A stretch of 64,000 bases of DNA from Apodemus sylvaticus (Eukaryota; Chordata; Mammalia; Rodentia; Muridae), in assembly GCF_947179515.1 (NCBI RefSeq), contig NC_067473.1:123615909-123679908 (forward strand), given 5' to 3'. Position 1 is the stretch's first letter. Every line of letters begins with the position of its first letter. The notes under the pieces are model-generated. The model was not told the origin of the DNA and ran no database searches. It was given only the letters and a program-made list of their open reading frames with translations. Made by a program: the position numbers and the translations under genes. Shown here piece after piece: positions 33,915 through 45,918 of this stretch.

Positions 33915-34065
33915 CCGAGCAGGCTGTGCTGTGGCCGAGACAACCTGAGTCCCAACCCTGACCATATCACTTACTGATCACCACTTTGTGCAAGTTGCTT
34001 TACGTTGCTGAATGGGAGCCTGCATAGTTAGCGCCCAGAACTGAGGGGATTAAATAGAATAATAG
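33915..34065 (+). mobile_element. MIR SINE
   Basis: Forward MIR: 'gagtcccaaccctgaccata', then 'cttactgatcaccactttgt', then 'gaggggattaaatagaataa'. Confidence 0.75.
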
Positions 34066-34299
34066 ACATGGAAAACCATGAGCGCTTAACAGGGCCCTGT
34101 CTTTTTATATGCTACTCCCTAAAGCTGGGAGACATGGTAAACTTTCACCAACGATCTTTGACTCAGTCAGTAGTAGTCAATATGGAGTCACCAGTAACGT
34201 GTATGCCTAAGCAATGGCTCTTTAAATACTTCCCAGCTAAGGGAATATGGAAACGGCAGTATCTTTTCTTCTGTGTAAGCACTGACTGGAGGATAGTGG

Positions 34300-34640
34300 A
34301 GCATCCCCAAGAAGATCATACATTCTGTCTCCCAGGACTTGTTAATATGACTTTACTTGGAAAAGGGGTCCGTGGAGATACAATTAATTTACAGATCCAG
34401 AGATGGCAACCATCCTGTGCCACTCAGGTGGGAAATCCAATGAGAAGTGTCCCCATGAGAGACAGAGAAGAATGCAGGGAGAGAAAAAGTCTTGTGCACT
34501 TGGAGGTCAAAACTGAGATGCTGAAGCAGCAGAAATGCTGTCAGCCACTGTAATCCCTTTGAACCTCGCCAGACATGGGGCCCTGCTTGCATCTTGATTC
34601 TGGCTTGTGGCCTCTGGGTCTAGGAGAGAGAGTGTTGGCA
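34300..34640 (+). mobile_element. MLT1 LTR (MaLR)
   Basis: 'ttaatatgactttacttgga', then 'gtccgtggagatacaattaa', then 'ggaaatccaatgagaagtgt' and 'cccatgagagacagagaaga' follow the MLT1 order. The distal part to 34640 ('atcttgattctggcttgtgg', then 'cctctgg') is also MLT1-like. It accounts for most of the 161-codon plus-strand frame here. Confidence 0.85.
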
Positions 34641-36020
34641 CTTACTAAGACTCCCTGGAAAAGAATATAGCAGCATGTGAGAAGCACCCCCATGAAGCCA
34701 GAAGTTGGCAGGTAGAAGAACTCACATCAGGACTCCATACTGAGTCCTTAGCCTGTCTCATGCTCAAAGCATGGGATCCAACAGGCTTAGACTGAGCTGG
34801 ACATGTTAACCTTTGAAATCTCACCTCAGACGTAGTTAAACATTCTAGAAACCCACTCAGAAGGCACCGTCTATTTGTCTTAGTAGAATGGACCATCCCA
34901 GCTCCAGCTTCATGTGTCTGAGAGTGCCATGGTGTCTCCACTGAGTGCCTCCTACCCAACAAGTCTCCAGCTCAGAAACGAGCCACGTCATGCATCCAGG
35001 TGTGGTGGTTCTCTCTGTTCCCTCCACTCGCTAATCACTGTGTTGCTATGAAAACATTGCACGGTTTCCATGGCAATCACAGACCACCCGCTTTCTGAAC
35101 TGGCTTTTTCTAGGAAGTTCATCCAACCTGTTTTCTACATCTATCTTGGCCCTGGCCTCCTGTTCTTTAACAGGCAGAGAAGGTTTCTACAGCTGAAGTC
35201 AAATAAATGTCTTCTTGCTTACTTCGAAAAGACCTGATTGCTTAAGCAATGGACAAATGGCCCTGTTCTAACGTCGCCCCTCCTACTCTCCCCTCTCGTA
35301 AGAGTATGTTCCTTCCAAAATGCCAAGCACAGACTGCTGCCTTGAACTCTACTCTCTCAGGCAAGGATGTCCATGTGCCCGTGTCCATCTATCTCAGCCT
35401 GTGGTCCCATGGCTACCCTTGGTCACCTATAAAATGGCAGCCTTCTCATTACCCACAACCCCCTTGTTCTTATTTATCTTCAGTTCACAATGAACATCTT
35501 ATCAAGAGGATTATCTTGGGCATCAAGCTTTAAGATTGCACATCTTCCAGGAAGACAGTCACAATTTAGTCATACATCTGTAGCTATCCTGGGACTGTGA
35601 ACTTATTTTTAAAATTCCAGATTCTGGTTAAGTGCATGCACCTTTTAGGCACATAGGACGGGATGAACTTAATTGTGAATAAAAAAAGAACCAATGCATG
35701 CCTATCAGAGTAAGAAGACACAATGAAGGTGCTTACTTTCAAAACCCAGAAGATTTTTTTTCCTGTTTCTCAATCATGGGTTTAATTCACGGATCACCAC
35801 ATCATGAAACTCATTCTCAAAACCTGGTGATTTTGTGGGACAGCAGAACTGAGGCTGTCCCCAACCCATCATTCTAGCTTTTGAAAGCTAGAGAGTTAGA
35901 GGCACAAAGACACAGACATGAAGCTCAGCAGACTTGAAGTGGCCTCTCACACTGGAAGGGGTTGCTACCACCGTGCCACCATTTCAACCCTGGGGAAATC
36001 TATGAGGTATATATACATAT
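34641..36020. other. Unassigned sequence
   Basis: 1.4 kb without a recognised element. Confidence 0.4.
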
Positions 36021-36066
36021 GCGTGTGTGTGTGTGCGCGCGTGTGTGTGTGTGTTTGTATGTGTGC
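36021..36066. repeat. TG/CG-containing microsatellite
   Basis: TG run with an internal GCGCGC step. Alternating purine-pyrimidine throughout, so prone to the Z form. Confidence 0.93.
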
Positions 36067-36520
36067 ATACATATATATCTCAAGATAATCAAATTCTTGC
36101 AATACAGGTTAAATATATTTTATGCAAGAATACATTTTATATGCTCATATTTAATAATTCTATTAGAATGTATGGGTGGGCCCAATAGAACCCACTCAAT
36201 TTGTATAATTGAGCAATAACTGATCTTGACTCAAGATTTTTAATTTGAAATCTAATTAAGCTGATATGTTAGAGTATTCAAGACACTTTAAGGATCACTG
36301 TATCAATTAGCTTAATTTAGTAGATTTATAAAGATTAAACCCAGGAAGGTTTATCAATAACACAAGCAAGCTACTGAAAATGAAACCGAATAGAGGGTTT
36401 TAAAATGTGGCTTTAAAATGTCGGCAGGTTCTTCCAATTTTCCTAAATGGTGAGAAATTTCCCCAAATCACAGTAATTAGCTTTTCAAAAGTAAAGCCCA
36501 GATCCCAGCACCCCCTACAC
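36067..36520. other. Unassigned AT-rich sequence
   Basis: No element recognised. Confidence 0.4.
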
Positions 36521-36543
36521 ACACACACACACACACACACACA
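36521..36543. repeat. (CA)n microsatellite
   Basis: Eleven CA units followed by 'cccca'. Confidence 0.95.
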
Positions 36544-36954
36544 CCCCACATCACGTCTGGCCATAATAGATGAAGTCTAACTTCCAGGCCCTGCCCCTGT
36601 GCATCTCTAAAGATGCTGCCCAGGAGAGATGTTCACCGTCTCCTGGCACTTGCCCACTGTTCTCTACTCCATTAATTTCCATCTGCCCCACAAGGCCTCT
36701 ACCTTGTGAGCAGGTGACAGGGGACAGCTCTGATTCTTTCAAGATCCTCTCGAGACTGCACCCCTCCTCCAGTAGAGGCCTGCCTTGTTCTTTGAACCTG
36801 TTTGCCAGTGTTAGAATTAAGAATTAGAATTAAGGTTCAAAATGAAACCAAACATGATTTTGAAGAGTTTGAAAGACAGTAAGACTTACAGATAGACACA
36901 TGAGTTGAATTCAAACCTTCTTGCTTCTCTTTTCATTTCTTTTCTTTTTCTTTT
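36544..36954. other. Unassigned sequence
   Basis: Pyrimidine-rich in places, with a faint L2-like flavour near 36590-36700 that I cannot support. Confidence 0.35.
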
Positions 36955-37060
36955 AGGATTTTCAAGACAGGATTTCTCTGTGTAGAACTCACTTTGTAGA
37001 TCAGGCTGGCCTCAGTCCACCCACCTCTACTGGGATTAAAGATGCCACACCTAAACATAA
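36955..37060 (-). mobile_element. B1 SINE
   Basis: Reverse B1: 'caagacaggatttctctgtg', then 'tagatcaggctggcctcagt', then 'tctactgggattaaagatg'. A short internal deletion removes part of the middle. Confidence 0.88.
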
Positions 37061-37179
37061 CCTTGTGTTTCTTAACAAGAAGACATTAATCAGCAATTAG
37101 TTTTAAAACAAAACAAAACAAAAAACCCACACTTCAGTGTTGTCTTTTCTGTGCACCAAATCTGCTGAGGACTTCACAC

Positions 37180-37310
37180 ACTTTATCTCGTTTATTCTAG
37201 ACTCTAAGCTCTACAAGACTGGCTCTCCCCAGCTCCTGACTCTGTGTGTGTGTTCTAACACACACATAAAGGCATTTGGTAGCTGCTCAGGAAAATTCTG
37301 CTGAGTGAAG
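37180..37310 (+). mobile_element. L2 LINE 3' end
   Basis: 'tctagactctaagctctaca', later 'aaaggcatttggtagctgct' and 'ctgctgagtga', like the L2 terminus. Short and diverged. Confidence 0.5.
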
Positions 37311-37914
37311 GCAGAAGGTTTGCCCTGGCCCTCTCTGATTCTCTGTCTCAGCGCTTCCCAAGCAGCATCTCAGCACTTCCCAAGCAGACTAAAGCAGACT
37401 AGCAAGAGGGAAGATATGGAGTCCTACATAAAGAAGGGTTTGGGGATATGTTAGGACCTCTTCCACAAAAGCAGCAGCCATGGCGGTCTGTCTTAAACAC
37501 ATACCCGAGGAACACAGCAAATCCTTTATGCTTTGAAAGTAAACAGGGAGATCAACCTGCTTGCCTGACAAGATGACAGGAGAAACAGCACATCCTCTAA
37601 GTGGAAACAAATCTGTTTGTTTACGTGTCCCCAGAGAACAGAAGAGGAAGGGGGCAGACCTGCCAGGAAACACCGGCCTCTGCAGGAGCTCCAGCATTGT
37701 TTACATGCCAATTTCAATGTTTATAAGCAGTTCAAATCTGGAGGGAAGGAAGCAAGCCAGCAGATACGCCTTAGGTAAATACTTCGAACCGAAGCTGCTT
37801 CCTGGGTTGGGCCCTGAAGCTTAACAAAGGCAGAGGCTCGATCCAGGCTCACTCAAGGGTGGAGGGGAAGAAGAGACAGAAGGGTTCAGATAATCTCGTC
37901 TCTGACTTTAAGAA
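37311..37914. other. Unassigned sequence
   Basis: A small direct repeat, 'cacttcccaagcag'/'cgcttcccaagcag', lies at 37351-37386. Overlapping minus-strand frames have no motif. Confidence 0.4.
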
Positions 37915-38450
37915 GCATGTAAAGGAAATGAAATCATGCTAGATGTCCATCAGCAGGTTGACGGATAATGAAAATGTGGCACATATACACAATAAAATTT
38001 TATTCAGCTATAAAAACAAAATTATTAAACATCTGGGAAAATGGACAGAACTGGGGGCAGGGAACCTTGAGGTAACCTAGATTCAAAAAGACAAATGATG
38101 CATGTCCTCTCTCTTAGCTTTTATTTAAATATGTGTATCTTCAGGGCCAATCAAATGTGGGCAAGGCCAGGAAGCCAGAATGGGGCCTGGGAATTGGGAA
38201 AAAAGAGGGTTAAAGGGGGGGAGGAGGATTGGGCAATGAAACACAGGACAAAATTAAAAATGGAGTAATGAGGTTGAAGGGATACAGTGGCAGAGCTGAG
38301 TGGGGGTGAGGGTGAGTGGGGGAGAGGTGAGAGTGTGGACCACAGGGAGATGTTGAAGTGCAAGGGGCATAATTGACTGACCAAAGCTAATTATGTATGA
38401 AAATGCATAAAGAAATTCATTACTTTTTACACTAATTTAAAACTAAGGAA
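37915..38450 (+). mobile_element. Older LINE-1 3' end
   Basis: ORF2 C-terminal sequence ('agatgtccatcagcaggttg', then 'ttttattcagctataaaaac') runs into a purine-rich L1 3' UTR ('gcctgggaattgggaaaaaa', then G-rich tracts) and an A-rich end near 38450. The coding part is decayed by stops. Confidence 0.75.
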
Positions 38451-39756
38451 AAAATTAAATAAGTAGAAAGACCATAATAAGCTTCAGTACAAAAAAAATG
38501 CATGTGAACCCCCTGGAGGTTGGTAAATGCAGCTCCTGTTTGGTAAGTCTGGCCAGGTGCCTCAGATTCTAGGAGTCTCACAAGTGCCCACTGGACACTG
38601 AGAAGACAAGACGCCTTCTCTGGTGTGAAACCATTACTGAGCCCTTCCAAAGAGAAGGAGAAGGAGAATTCAATTAAAAATTCCCCAGAAGCATCTGCCA
38701 GTGCTTCATTTTCGTTCTACAGTAGATGTCTTCTGATCTGCATCTTGTGAACTAAAATATTCACGGAAAAAAAAAATCACGTTAAGGATTCTAACGGGTA
38801 TTGATTATAACCAGTGATGGAGAGAGCTGCATGCTCCGGTCTCTGCTCTCCTTCACAGCCTTTTATTTCCCATCGCTGTGTCTCACCCAACATCCTGTGG
38901 CTATCAGGTGAAATTCTCTTGGGACTGTGCAAACAAACCCCCAGAGTCCACCAACCCAAAGGCTAAGAGTAGGGCCAATGGTGGGGACACCTTTGCTTAG
39001 CTTTAGTCCACCTACCTGATGTTCCCACCAAATTTTTTTTCTAGGGGCAGGCCTTGATATTTTACTTTCTTTGTTGTGTTCCTGGGCCATAGTCAAGCAT
39101 ATCTGGCTTCAGAATAAACTACGTTTTATTCCCTTTGAGGAGAGAGTTCTGCGTGAGACTTTGCACCAATAGTTTCAGTGTAAGCCATCTAGGAAAATGA
39201 TACTGCTTGGACTCATTTCCGTGCTCAACAAACCCGGATAGAGGCTCTAATAAGTTGTTGAGCTTTGTTACAAATTTTGGAGTGTGGAGATGAGGAATCG
39301 TGGTAATGGCCTTCTTTTGAATGGTTCATATGTCCATGTGGAAAGACAGACAATAAACTCAGACAGACAGACACACATGCAGTGCTTGCGCGCGCACAAA
39401 CACTCACACAAACACACAATGAAACTTCTTCATCTTGACTGTGATAAATCTCAAAGAAATATAAAACAATGTAATGGGTTTGGGAAGGAAAGTCCTTGGG
39501 AAGAGGTGAAAAGCAGCGAGACACATAAGATCTAGCTCCATTTGCAGCATGAGGTGTACTGTACTCAGAGCTCATCAAAGAGCCACAGAGGAGAAGGAGG
39601 TCCGGGATCCCATCTCCCATGGCTGGCGACCGCTGCCTGCATCTCTGAACTCTGAGAGGTCGGAAGTTGCTGGCAGTTTGACCCCCATCAGAAAAGCCCC
39701 AGAACATTCATTAGAGTTTTCCAGGCTGTGGTGTCTTAATACTTGATAGTGTTCTA
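38451..39756. other. Unassigned sequence
   Basis: 1.3 kb without an assigned element. ACAG units occur near 39358-39374. The 160-codon minus-strand frame (39225-39707) has no recognised domain. Confidence 0.4.
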
Positions 39757-39857
39757 TGCTACTGATCTCTGGGAGTTGGAAGCCCAGCCTTGTTTATATA
39801 GTGAGTTCCAAGACAATCAGGGTTACCCAGAGAAACCCCTTGTCAAAAAAAAAAAAA
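39757..39857 (+). mobile_element. B1 SINE, 5'-truncated
   Basis: Right half of a B1: 'gtttatatagtgagttccaa', then 'gacaatcagggttacccaga', then 'gaaaccccttgtc', with an A13-type tail. Confidence 0.85.
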
Positions 39858-40285
39858 GTTTATATCCTGAGCCAATAGGATAGGGAACCTGGGGAAGGCG
39901 CTATGCTAGAAGATTGTAATTCTCTGGAGTACCAGACTATGGGAAAAAGAAGGTGGGACTTAATCACAATCGAGGACTTTATAGACCACTGTCTTGCACC
40001 AAATCCTCATGCCTGCCATTTTCCTTTTTCTCTATGCTGGGGTCCCTTGTGTACCGAAGGGTTCATAGAGAACTATTTTGCTTTCATGAGAGACTCCTCA
40101 ACTTAGTACAGATGGGTGCCCTGTTCACACAGTACAACAAGCCGTCAGTGCAAAGGTACTAAGCTGAGAAAGAGCTTGACAGGTTCAAAGGACAATAACT
40201 GAGCATACTTGAGGCTTAGTGACACATGGCTAAAGAATTAGCCAGAGGCTGGATTGTAGTGAGGGGCTTTAAATGTGGCCTAGGG
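39858..40285. other. Unassigned sequence
   Basis: No element recognised. Confidence 0.4.

Positions 40286-40327
<42 letters not shown>
40286..40327. repeat. (TG)n microsatellite
   Basis: About 21 uninterrupted TG units. Confidence 0.97.
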
Positions 40328-40328
<1 letters not shown>

Positions 40329-40394
40329 GGAAGAGAACATGTGTATGTTAGGAGTGCATATGTGTGTATTAGGGATGCACATATGTGTGGGATA

Positions 40395-40712
40395 CAGGTA
40401 CCTCTGTATGTGGAGGCCAGAGGACAGCTTCTGATGTTTTCCTCAGGTGTTATCCACCTTGTTTTGTGATACAGGGTCTCTCACTGGCCTGGCACTCACC
40501 AGGTAGGCTGGCTTAGCCGGCCAGGGAGACCCAGGGATCCACCTCCTGAGGCTACAATTACAAGCCCTACAAGAGTCAGGAGGATTTATAGGAATTACAC
40601 AGTTTCTGTGGGATTAAACTTAGGTCTTCATTACCCTCCCCCCCCCACACACACACCCCAGCTTCATACTTTCAAGGCAAGGACTTTAATAATTGAGCTA
40701 TCAACCCAGTCT
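40395..40712 (-). mobile_element. B4/RSINE-type SINE
   Basis: 'gtatgtggaggccagaggac', then 'tgatacagggtctctcactg', with a disrupted middle that carries a C-run and CA repeat (40636-40660), then 'aataattgagctatcaaccc'. Reverse orientation. Confidence 0.7.
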
Positions 40713-41249
40713 GATCCATTTTAAAGCTTCCAGCAGTAATGCAAACAGTCATTCTGCATCTCCTAGACCTGGAGGGAAATGATAGCACTTAGGAAATAGC
40801 TTTGCTGAATGCTGAGATTCAGTATCTATATAATAAATACAGGAAGGAGTTAGAGGAACAAGTTTAAGAGTGTCCATGGAAGTACTCAGACAATCCATAA
40901 GATGTTGGGGACCACAGTCTTCTTTCCAGTAAGTCAATAAATAGTGTGCATGTATAAAGGCAGTTGGTGGTTTTGGTTGAAAGAGTTAAGAGACACAGGA
41001 GACAACTTTATCCAATATGTGGACTTCAGTTGGATCATGGATGTGACAAAACATCTCTAAGAGATGTTGAATTAATTAATTCTTAAAATCCTGAATGAAA
41101 ATCACACACTCAGACTTTCTATTTTAATTTGCCTTATGTAGCACAATAGCTGGGCCACTTCCTAACCTCCATGAGGTTAATCCACCTCCCTGAGTCACTC
41201 CAAATATGGAGTTTAATAAGTAATCCTGAGTCATTACTTAGTAAACTTC
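40713..41249. other. Unassigned sequence
   Basis: No element recognised. Confidence 0.4.
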
Positions 41250-41545
41250 ATATTCTATCTAGGCTGCTCTGGGCTGCGCTCTCCCTGCTCCTTCACATGG
41301 CAGCCGAGCCTCTCTGCTCTGCACTCTGCTCTGGAGTGGAACTCCTTCTCCTTCTCCTCCCCATCCTGAGCCCAGGAATCCTAAAAGTCCCACCTCTGTC
41401 TGTCCTCCCCAGCTATTGGCCGTTGGCTTCTTTATTTACCAGTCAGAACCCACTGGGGGCAGGTTCCCAGAAGCTACATTCAGACACTCTCTGTAAGCAG
41501 TTTTGGGGACACGAATTAACATCAGAATACAAGCAGCATTAGGTC
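41250..41545 (+). mobile_element. Possible ERV LTR-like sequence
   Basis: 'cagctattggccgttggctt' followed by 'ctttatttaccag', and later 'gcagttttggggacacgaat', 'taacatcagaatacaagcag' and 'cattaggtcaaattcactac', recall a rodent endogenous-retrovirus LTR or its flank. The ends and the family are not defined. Confidence 0.4.
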
Positions 41546-41842
41546 AAATTCACTACAAAGAGATGTTTAGGGGACAACTGGAAATGCCTTAAGATGAAAA
41601 CAGGGTCTAAGGTGGCAATGAGGGATTGCTTTAATTACATTAGATGTCATGATTGTATTAATTACACCAGATGTCATGATTGCTTTGTGGTTGATGAGGT
41701 CAAGGTTCTTACTCTTCAAAGATGAATGCTGAACAGTTTGGGATTGAAAGCTCATGATGCTAGAAATTTCTAATGAGCTGCTTCTAATGTCTAGAATTCA
41801 GCAAGGAGCTAGGAGGTCACCTCCAAGATTAATTTATTTTAA

Positions 41843-41870
41843 ACACACACACATAGACACACACACACAC
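41843..41870. repeat. (CA)n microsatellite
   Basis: CA units with a 'taga' interruption, directly left of the homopurine tract. Confidence 0.95.
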
Positions 41871-42193
41871 AGAAAGAGAGAGAGAGAGAGAGAGAGAGGG
41901 AGAGGGGGAGGGGAGGGGGAGGGGAAGAGGAGGGGAAGGAGAGGGGAAGGGGGAAGGGGAGAGGGGAGAGGAGGGGAAGGAGAGGGGAAGGGGGAAGGGG
42001 AGAGGGGAGGGGAGGGGGAAGGGGAGAGGGAAGGGGAGGGGGAGGGGAAGGGGAAGGGGAGAGGGAAGGGGAGGGGGAGGGGAAGAGGAGGGGAAGGGGA
42101 GAGGGAAGGGGAGAGGAGGGGAAGGGAAGAGGGGAGGGGAGGGGGAAGGGGAAGGGGAGAGGGGAGGGGAGGGGGAGAGGAGGGGGAGAGGAG
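41871..42193. repeat. Homopurine tract, 323 nt (GGGGA/GA)n
   Basis: Every base from 41871 to 42193 on the + strand is A or G. It starts as GA dinucleotides and changes to irregular GGGGA, GGGGGA, GGGGAA and GAGGGG units. The mirror strand is pure C/T. Apparent proteins of 129-204 residues in all phases are low-complexity artefacts. Confidence 0.98.
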
Positions 42194-42439
42194 CATCCAG
42201 GTAGCCAACTGTCCACAAGGAAACAAATCATACCCAAGCACTGTGGACGAGTGCTTGGAAGTGGCCCCTCTGCAGCCAGCCGAGACATTACTGCAAGTCC
42301 CATCACCACCTACCTTCGGCTCAGCTGAGCCACACATGGTTGCCAATCCAGATACTGCTAGAAAATAAATGCGTGTTGTTTGGGTTTCTTATGATTGCTT
42401 TAAATTAAACTGGTACATAACTGGGCAGATGGCAGCTGC
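42194..42439. other. Unassigned sequence
   Basis: Short unassigned spacer. Confidence 0.4.
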
Positions 42440-42700
42440 TATGTCTTGGCCTAACTTGTTAAGCATCCATAAGCAATGGGTACACCATTTTGTAGTTTAC
42501 AGCATTTTATATAACTAATCCTCTGTTAAGGAACATCCAAGTTATTGTTCTGCATCAACAATGATGCTCTGTATCCCTGTTTTAAGGGGGTGTTTTTAAA
42601 TCGTACTTAAACCTTTGGGGTTATAAGATTTCCCAAACTAACTCCAGACGATTCACCAGTTTATACCTCTGTCAATGCTGCTTTCTTGAAAGTGTAATCA
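42440..42700 (-). mobile_element. Old mammalian LINE-1 fragment
   Basis: Reverse reading resembles an L1M-type 3' region: 'ttaaggaacatccaagttat', later 'acctttggggttataagatt' and 'accagtttatacctctgtca'. Strongly diverged. Confidence 0.55.
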
Positions 42701-43794
42701 GCTATGAAAAGTAAAAATAAAGGTGTTGGGGAGAACACTCTATCAACTACTGAGCAGTAACAGATGTTCCTCTTTTGATTACTGATACTTTATCATATGA
42801 GAGATATGAGTTCATGGGAGCAACATCTTGGCCATGTCCAGAGGACACCATTTCAAACAGTCAGCCATACAGGCACTAACCATAAAGGCTATTAATGCAA
42901 TGCTAGAATCCAGCTTCTGCTCAGATCACCCCTTACAGATACCAACAGGCAGCCTATTACAACACTCTCTGTGAACGCCTAGCTAGCAGACTTACTGGCA
43001 CTGTAGCATCTCACCTGGGTAGGCCGTATCCCCCTCCCCTTTCCCTATTTTCTGTCAGGGAACCAGAGGGCCTGGCTGCAGGTTCTCGATATGAAACTTC
43101 CCTTGTCTGTTCAATGGGCTTGGATTCTCTTCAGGGACACACACCGCACCATGTCTTCTGAGATCCAAACTCTCCTTGAAGCCTTTGCCATACCATTGTC
43201 CCTTGTCTATCTGTCTGTCCATGGTGCGAATCACTGTCCTAATAAACACTATCTCAGCATCCTCTGGAATAGCCCATCCCATCCAAAACCTAACATAGTG
43301 AGATTAGCTCCAGTGAACCCCAGGGAATCTCCTGACTCCATCTCCCCAGCATTGAGCTGACAAGGATGTACTCACTGCATCTTATTTCTTCTCTCCCCCC
43401 CCCCCCCCACTCCCAGTGTTCTAGAGGTGGAACTCATCCTCGGGCTTGTAAGACAAACACTTCAGTGAATGAACTTTCTTTCCAGATTAAACAACAAACA
43501 AAAAGATAAAACTAGGCAGCCCTTCTCTGTCAATAAGAGTAATGCCTTGGATCTTGCAAATGTGAGCAGAGCTTGTTTTTTTGTTTTTTTCCCCCTCCCT
43601 ATCATCTATCTTTGGATCTTTGGCCTCAGTTCTGAATGTTTTCTTTCATTTGTATGGGATTTTAGGCTTTTTTCATGTTCTTAAACTGATTGTGTTTTCC
43701 ACCATTTCTAAAAAGAGGCCTCTCCTCAAAGATGAGGATGAAGATGATGGCAAATGGAAGTAATAAAAGCGAAGTTAAGAGGATTTATTTCCTG
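42701..43794. other. Unassigned, with a C-run at 43397-43410
   Basis: The C-run is followed by 'actccc'. No other element is assigned. Confidence 0.4.
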
Positions 43795-43945
43795 TCCTGT
43801 GTGCCATCTCTATTCTAAGGAAGAGTATATTATTCTATTAATCCTTGGCTCACTCTGGTCTGCACTGGACTCTTCTGACAGATAAGGAAACTGAGGCCTA
43901 AAGGGAAAAGACTTGCTCTGCTGTTCAAGGCTTGCACCCTTGATT
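43795..43945 (-). mobile_element. MIR SINE
   Basis: Reverse MIR: 'tgtgccatctctattctaag', then 'acagataaggaaactgaggc', then 'ctaaagggaaaagactt'. Confidence 0.75.
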
Positions 43946-43974
43946 GCTACCTCTGTCTATACACACCCATACTT

Positions 43975-44095
43975 CTTCCTAAATACCCACCATACCCACA
44001 TCCACGCACATCTCCTCCCACACACCCATTCACACACATCCAACCCCTCCCACCCATCCATGCACACCCACACCCCCTCACGCACCCCACATCTC
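43975..44095. repeat. CA/C-rich low-complexity array
   Basis: Irregular 'cacacccatt', 'cacatccaac' and 'cacccatcc' units. An old degenerated tandem repeat. Confidence 0.8.
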
Positions 44096-45149
44096 CTTAC
44101 TCCCCTCCCCACTGACAAATACTGTTCTTGACCATAAACTCTCTAAGGTTTTATGGCAACACAGAGCACCTTCGTCTTGTGGCAACAAAGCCAATTCCAT
44201 TTCTTGGGCACCAAGGGTGAGTATAATGTGTTTTCATTACCAAGGAAACTGTTGAGTCCACAGAAAAATGGAGCCTCGAAATGATTAGCACATACAAAAA
44301 GGCAGAAATGGAAATGCTTACCAGGAACTAGCTCCTCTTGGAGCCATGATTGAGTCAAGCCCAGAAGTGTGTCTTTTAGAACGGCTTACATCCTGTACCA
44401 ATTAAGTGTTTGGGGAAGCTGACAATGGCTTCCTGGTGTGGGAAATCTCTTTGAAAGTGTTGGGTGGTAGTTAAAGCCATTAGTCCCACTTGGGCTTCAA
44501 GGACAACTACAAAGAAAATATTTTGTAAATTGTACAAGAAGCATGGATTTGCTAACCCCTGGGTTAGCCTAAACCAGCCAAGCAATTGCTTTAACACTGT
44601 ACTTCCTAAGTTGAATAATACCTATGGGGAGCCAGAAAACAACCCTCACCTCAGAAAGACAAGTGAGGCTAGTTAACAGCCACAGGGGTCTTCACAGCAG
44701 CCGGCTGCTGAGGGAAGAGCTGGACTCTTTCCTTGGACAAGAAGTGTTCATTTCCCTCCCATCACTGAAGGGCGCAAATGAGCCTGCACTTTTGCTGGAC
44801 CTTTCTGTTCCAAAAGGCAGTCTGGAAGGACACCAGGAAGGCGTTTCTAATGACTTCTAAACTGCATTAAAAGTGGAGCCAGAAAGAGCAAGTTGGGCAG
44901 CAGATCTAGCTAACTAACTAGAAAATTATTTGATCTTTAATCTCGGAGGAGCCTGGAGTTTTTAACTGTTTGTTTCTACTGCAGAACAGTCTGGAGGTAC
45001 AAGGAATGTTCTTGGAGGACCAATTGTGTCTTCTTCCATGGGATCACATGAAGCACAGGTTGTTTTATTCACTCTGTTTCCTGTGAGGAGGCTGCTGGTG
45101 TGCAGGCCAGCATGCCAGGACTCAGGGTCTGGCTCCAGCCTCCTCCTGA
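44096..45149. other. Unassigned sequence
   Basis: 1.05 kb without an assigned element. Confidence 0.4.
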
Positions 45150-45310
45150 CTTTGGAGCTCTCTCTTACACTGACCAAATTGGATAGCAAGTTTGAGTCAG
45201 CTCAACTCTCCCATCTTTAAAATGGGAATAAAAATAGCAGATCTAGCTGAGAAGTACGAAAAGGATTTCATAAGCATATAATCGGTGTTTAGCATAGCTT
45301 TTAGAATTTG
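45150..45310 (+). mobile_element. MIR SINE
   Basis: 'aactctcccatctttaaaat' then 'gggaataaaaatagcagatc' and 'aatcggtgtttagcata' give a forward MIR. Confidence 0.7.
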
Positions 45311-45903
45311 AGATTTGGAGTTCATGGCATCCTCTGGAAACAGAATCAACCCTGGTCTTTCATATGCTGTGTGGGTCACTGCCAGGATCTCCACAGGGGG
45401 AGAAGCAGCAATGTTCAGATACACAAACAATGTCATACGTACCTAGAGCCATGTCTCTCTCTCTCCTGGAAAGGAGCTGTATCTGCAAATGCCAAAGAAG
45501 TCATTAGATGAATGTTCAGGTCCAGAGCCTAAGTACAATTTACCTTGAGCTATCTTTAGGCCCTTAAATAGCCATCCCTTGCCCACCTTGGTGTCATGCC
45601 TGACATCCTAGGACTAACAAATAAAAACCTCTTGGAATGCCTTAATAAAACCAGAGTTTATAGTTACTATAAACCAGAATACTAAGACTTATTGGGCAGC
45701 ATCTGAGGCCAACGGGTGAGATATCTTAGATTTGTTGTAGCTGCCTAAGGTGTCCATAAATGCATTTGAGAAGCGCATTGATTTGTGACTTTCTTTGTTC
45801 TGTTTCTATAAAAAGTTCACTAAACGGCTCCCAACTTGTAACATGAAATTTGGGGTAACCTAAATCTGTGTTCCTAGGCTGTGGTCACTAATAATCAACT
45901 CCA

Positions 45904-45918
45904 AATAAACTATCTCTT
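45904..45918. repeat. Target-site duplication, left copy
   Basis: 'aataaactatctctt'; identical copy at 46824-46838. Confidence 0.93.

Noticed and set aside
34068..34553. 161-codon frame
   Set aside because: Most of it is an MLT1 LTR and part of a MIR.
41754..42368. 204-codon Gly/Glu/Arg-rich frame, and three Pro/Ser/Leu-rich frames on the minus strand
   Set aside because: All arise from the 323-nt homopurine tract, which is open in all phases. Composition is purely that of the repeat.
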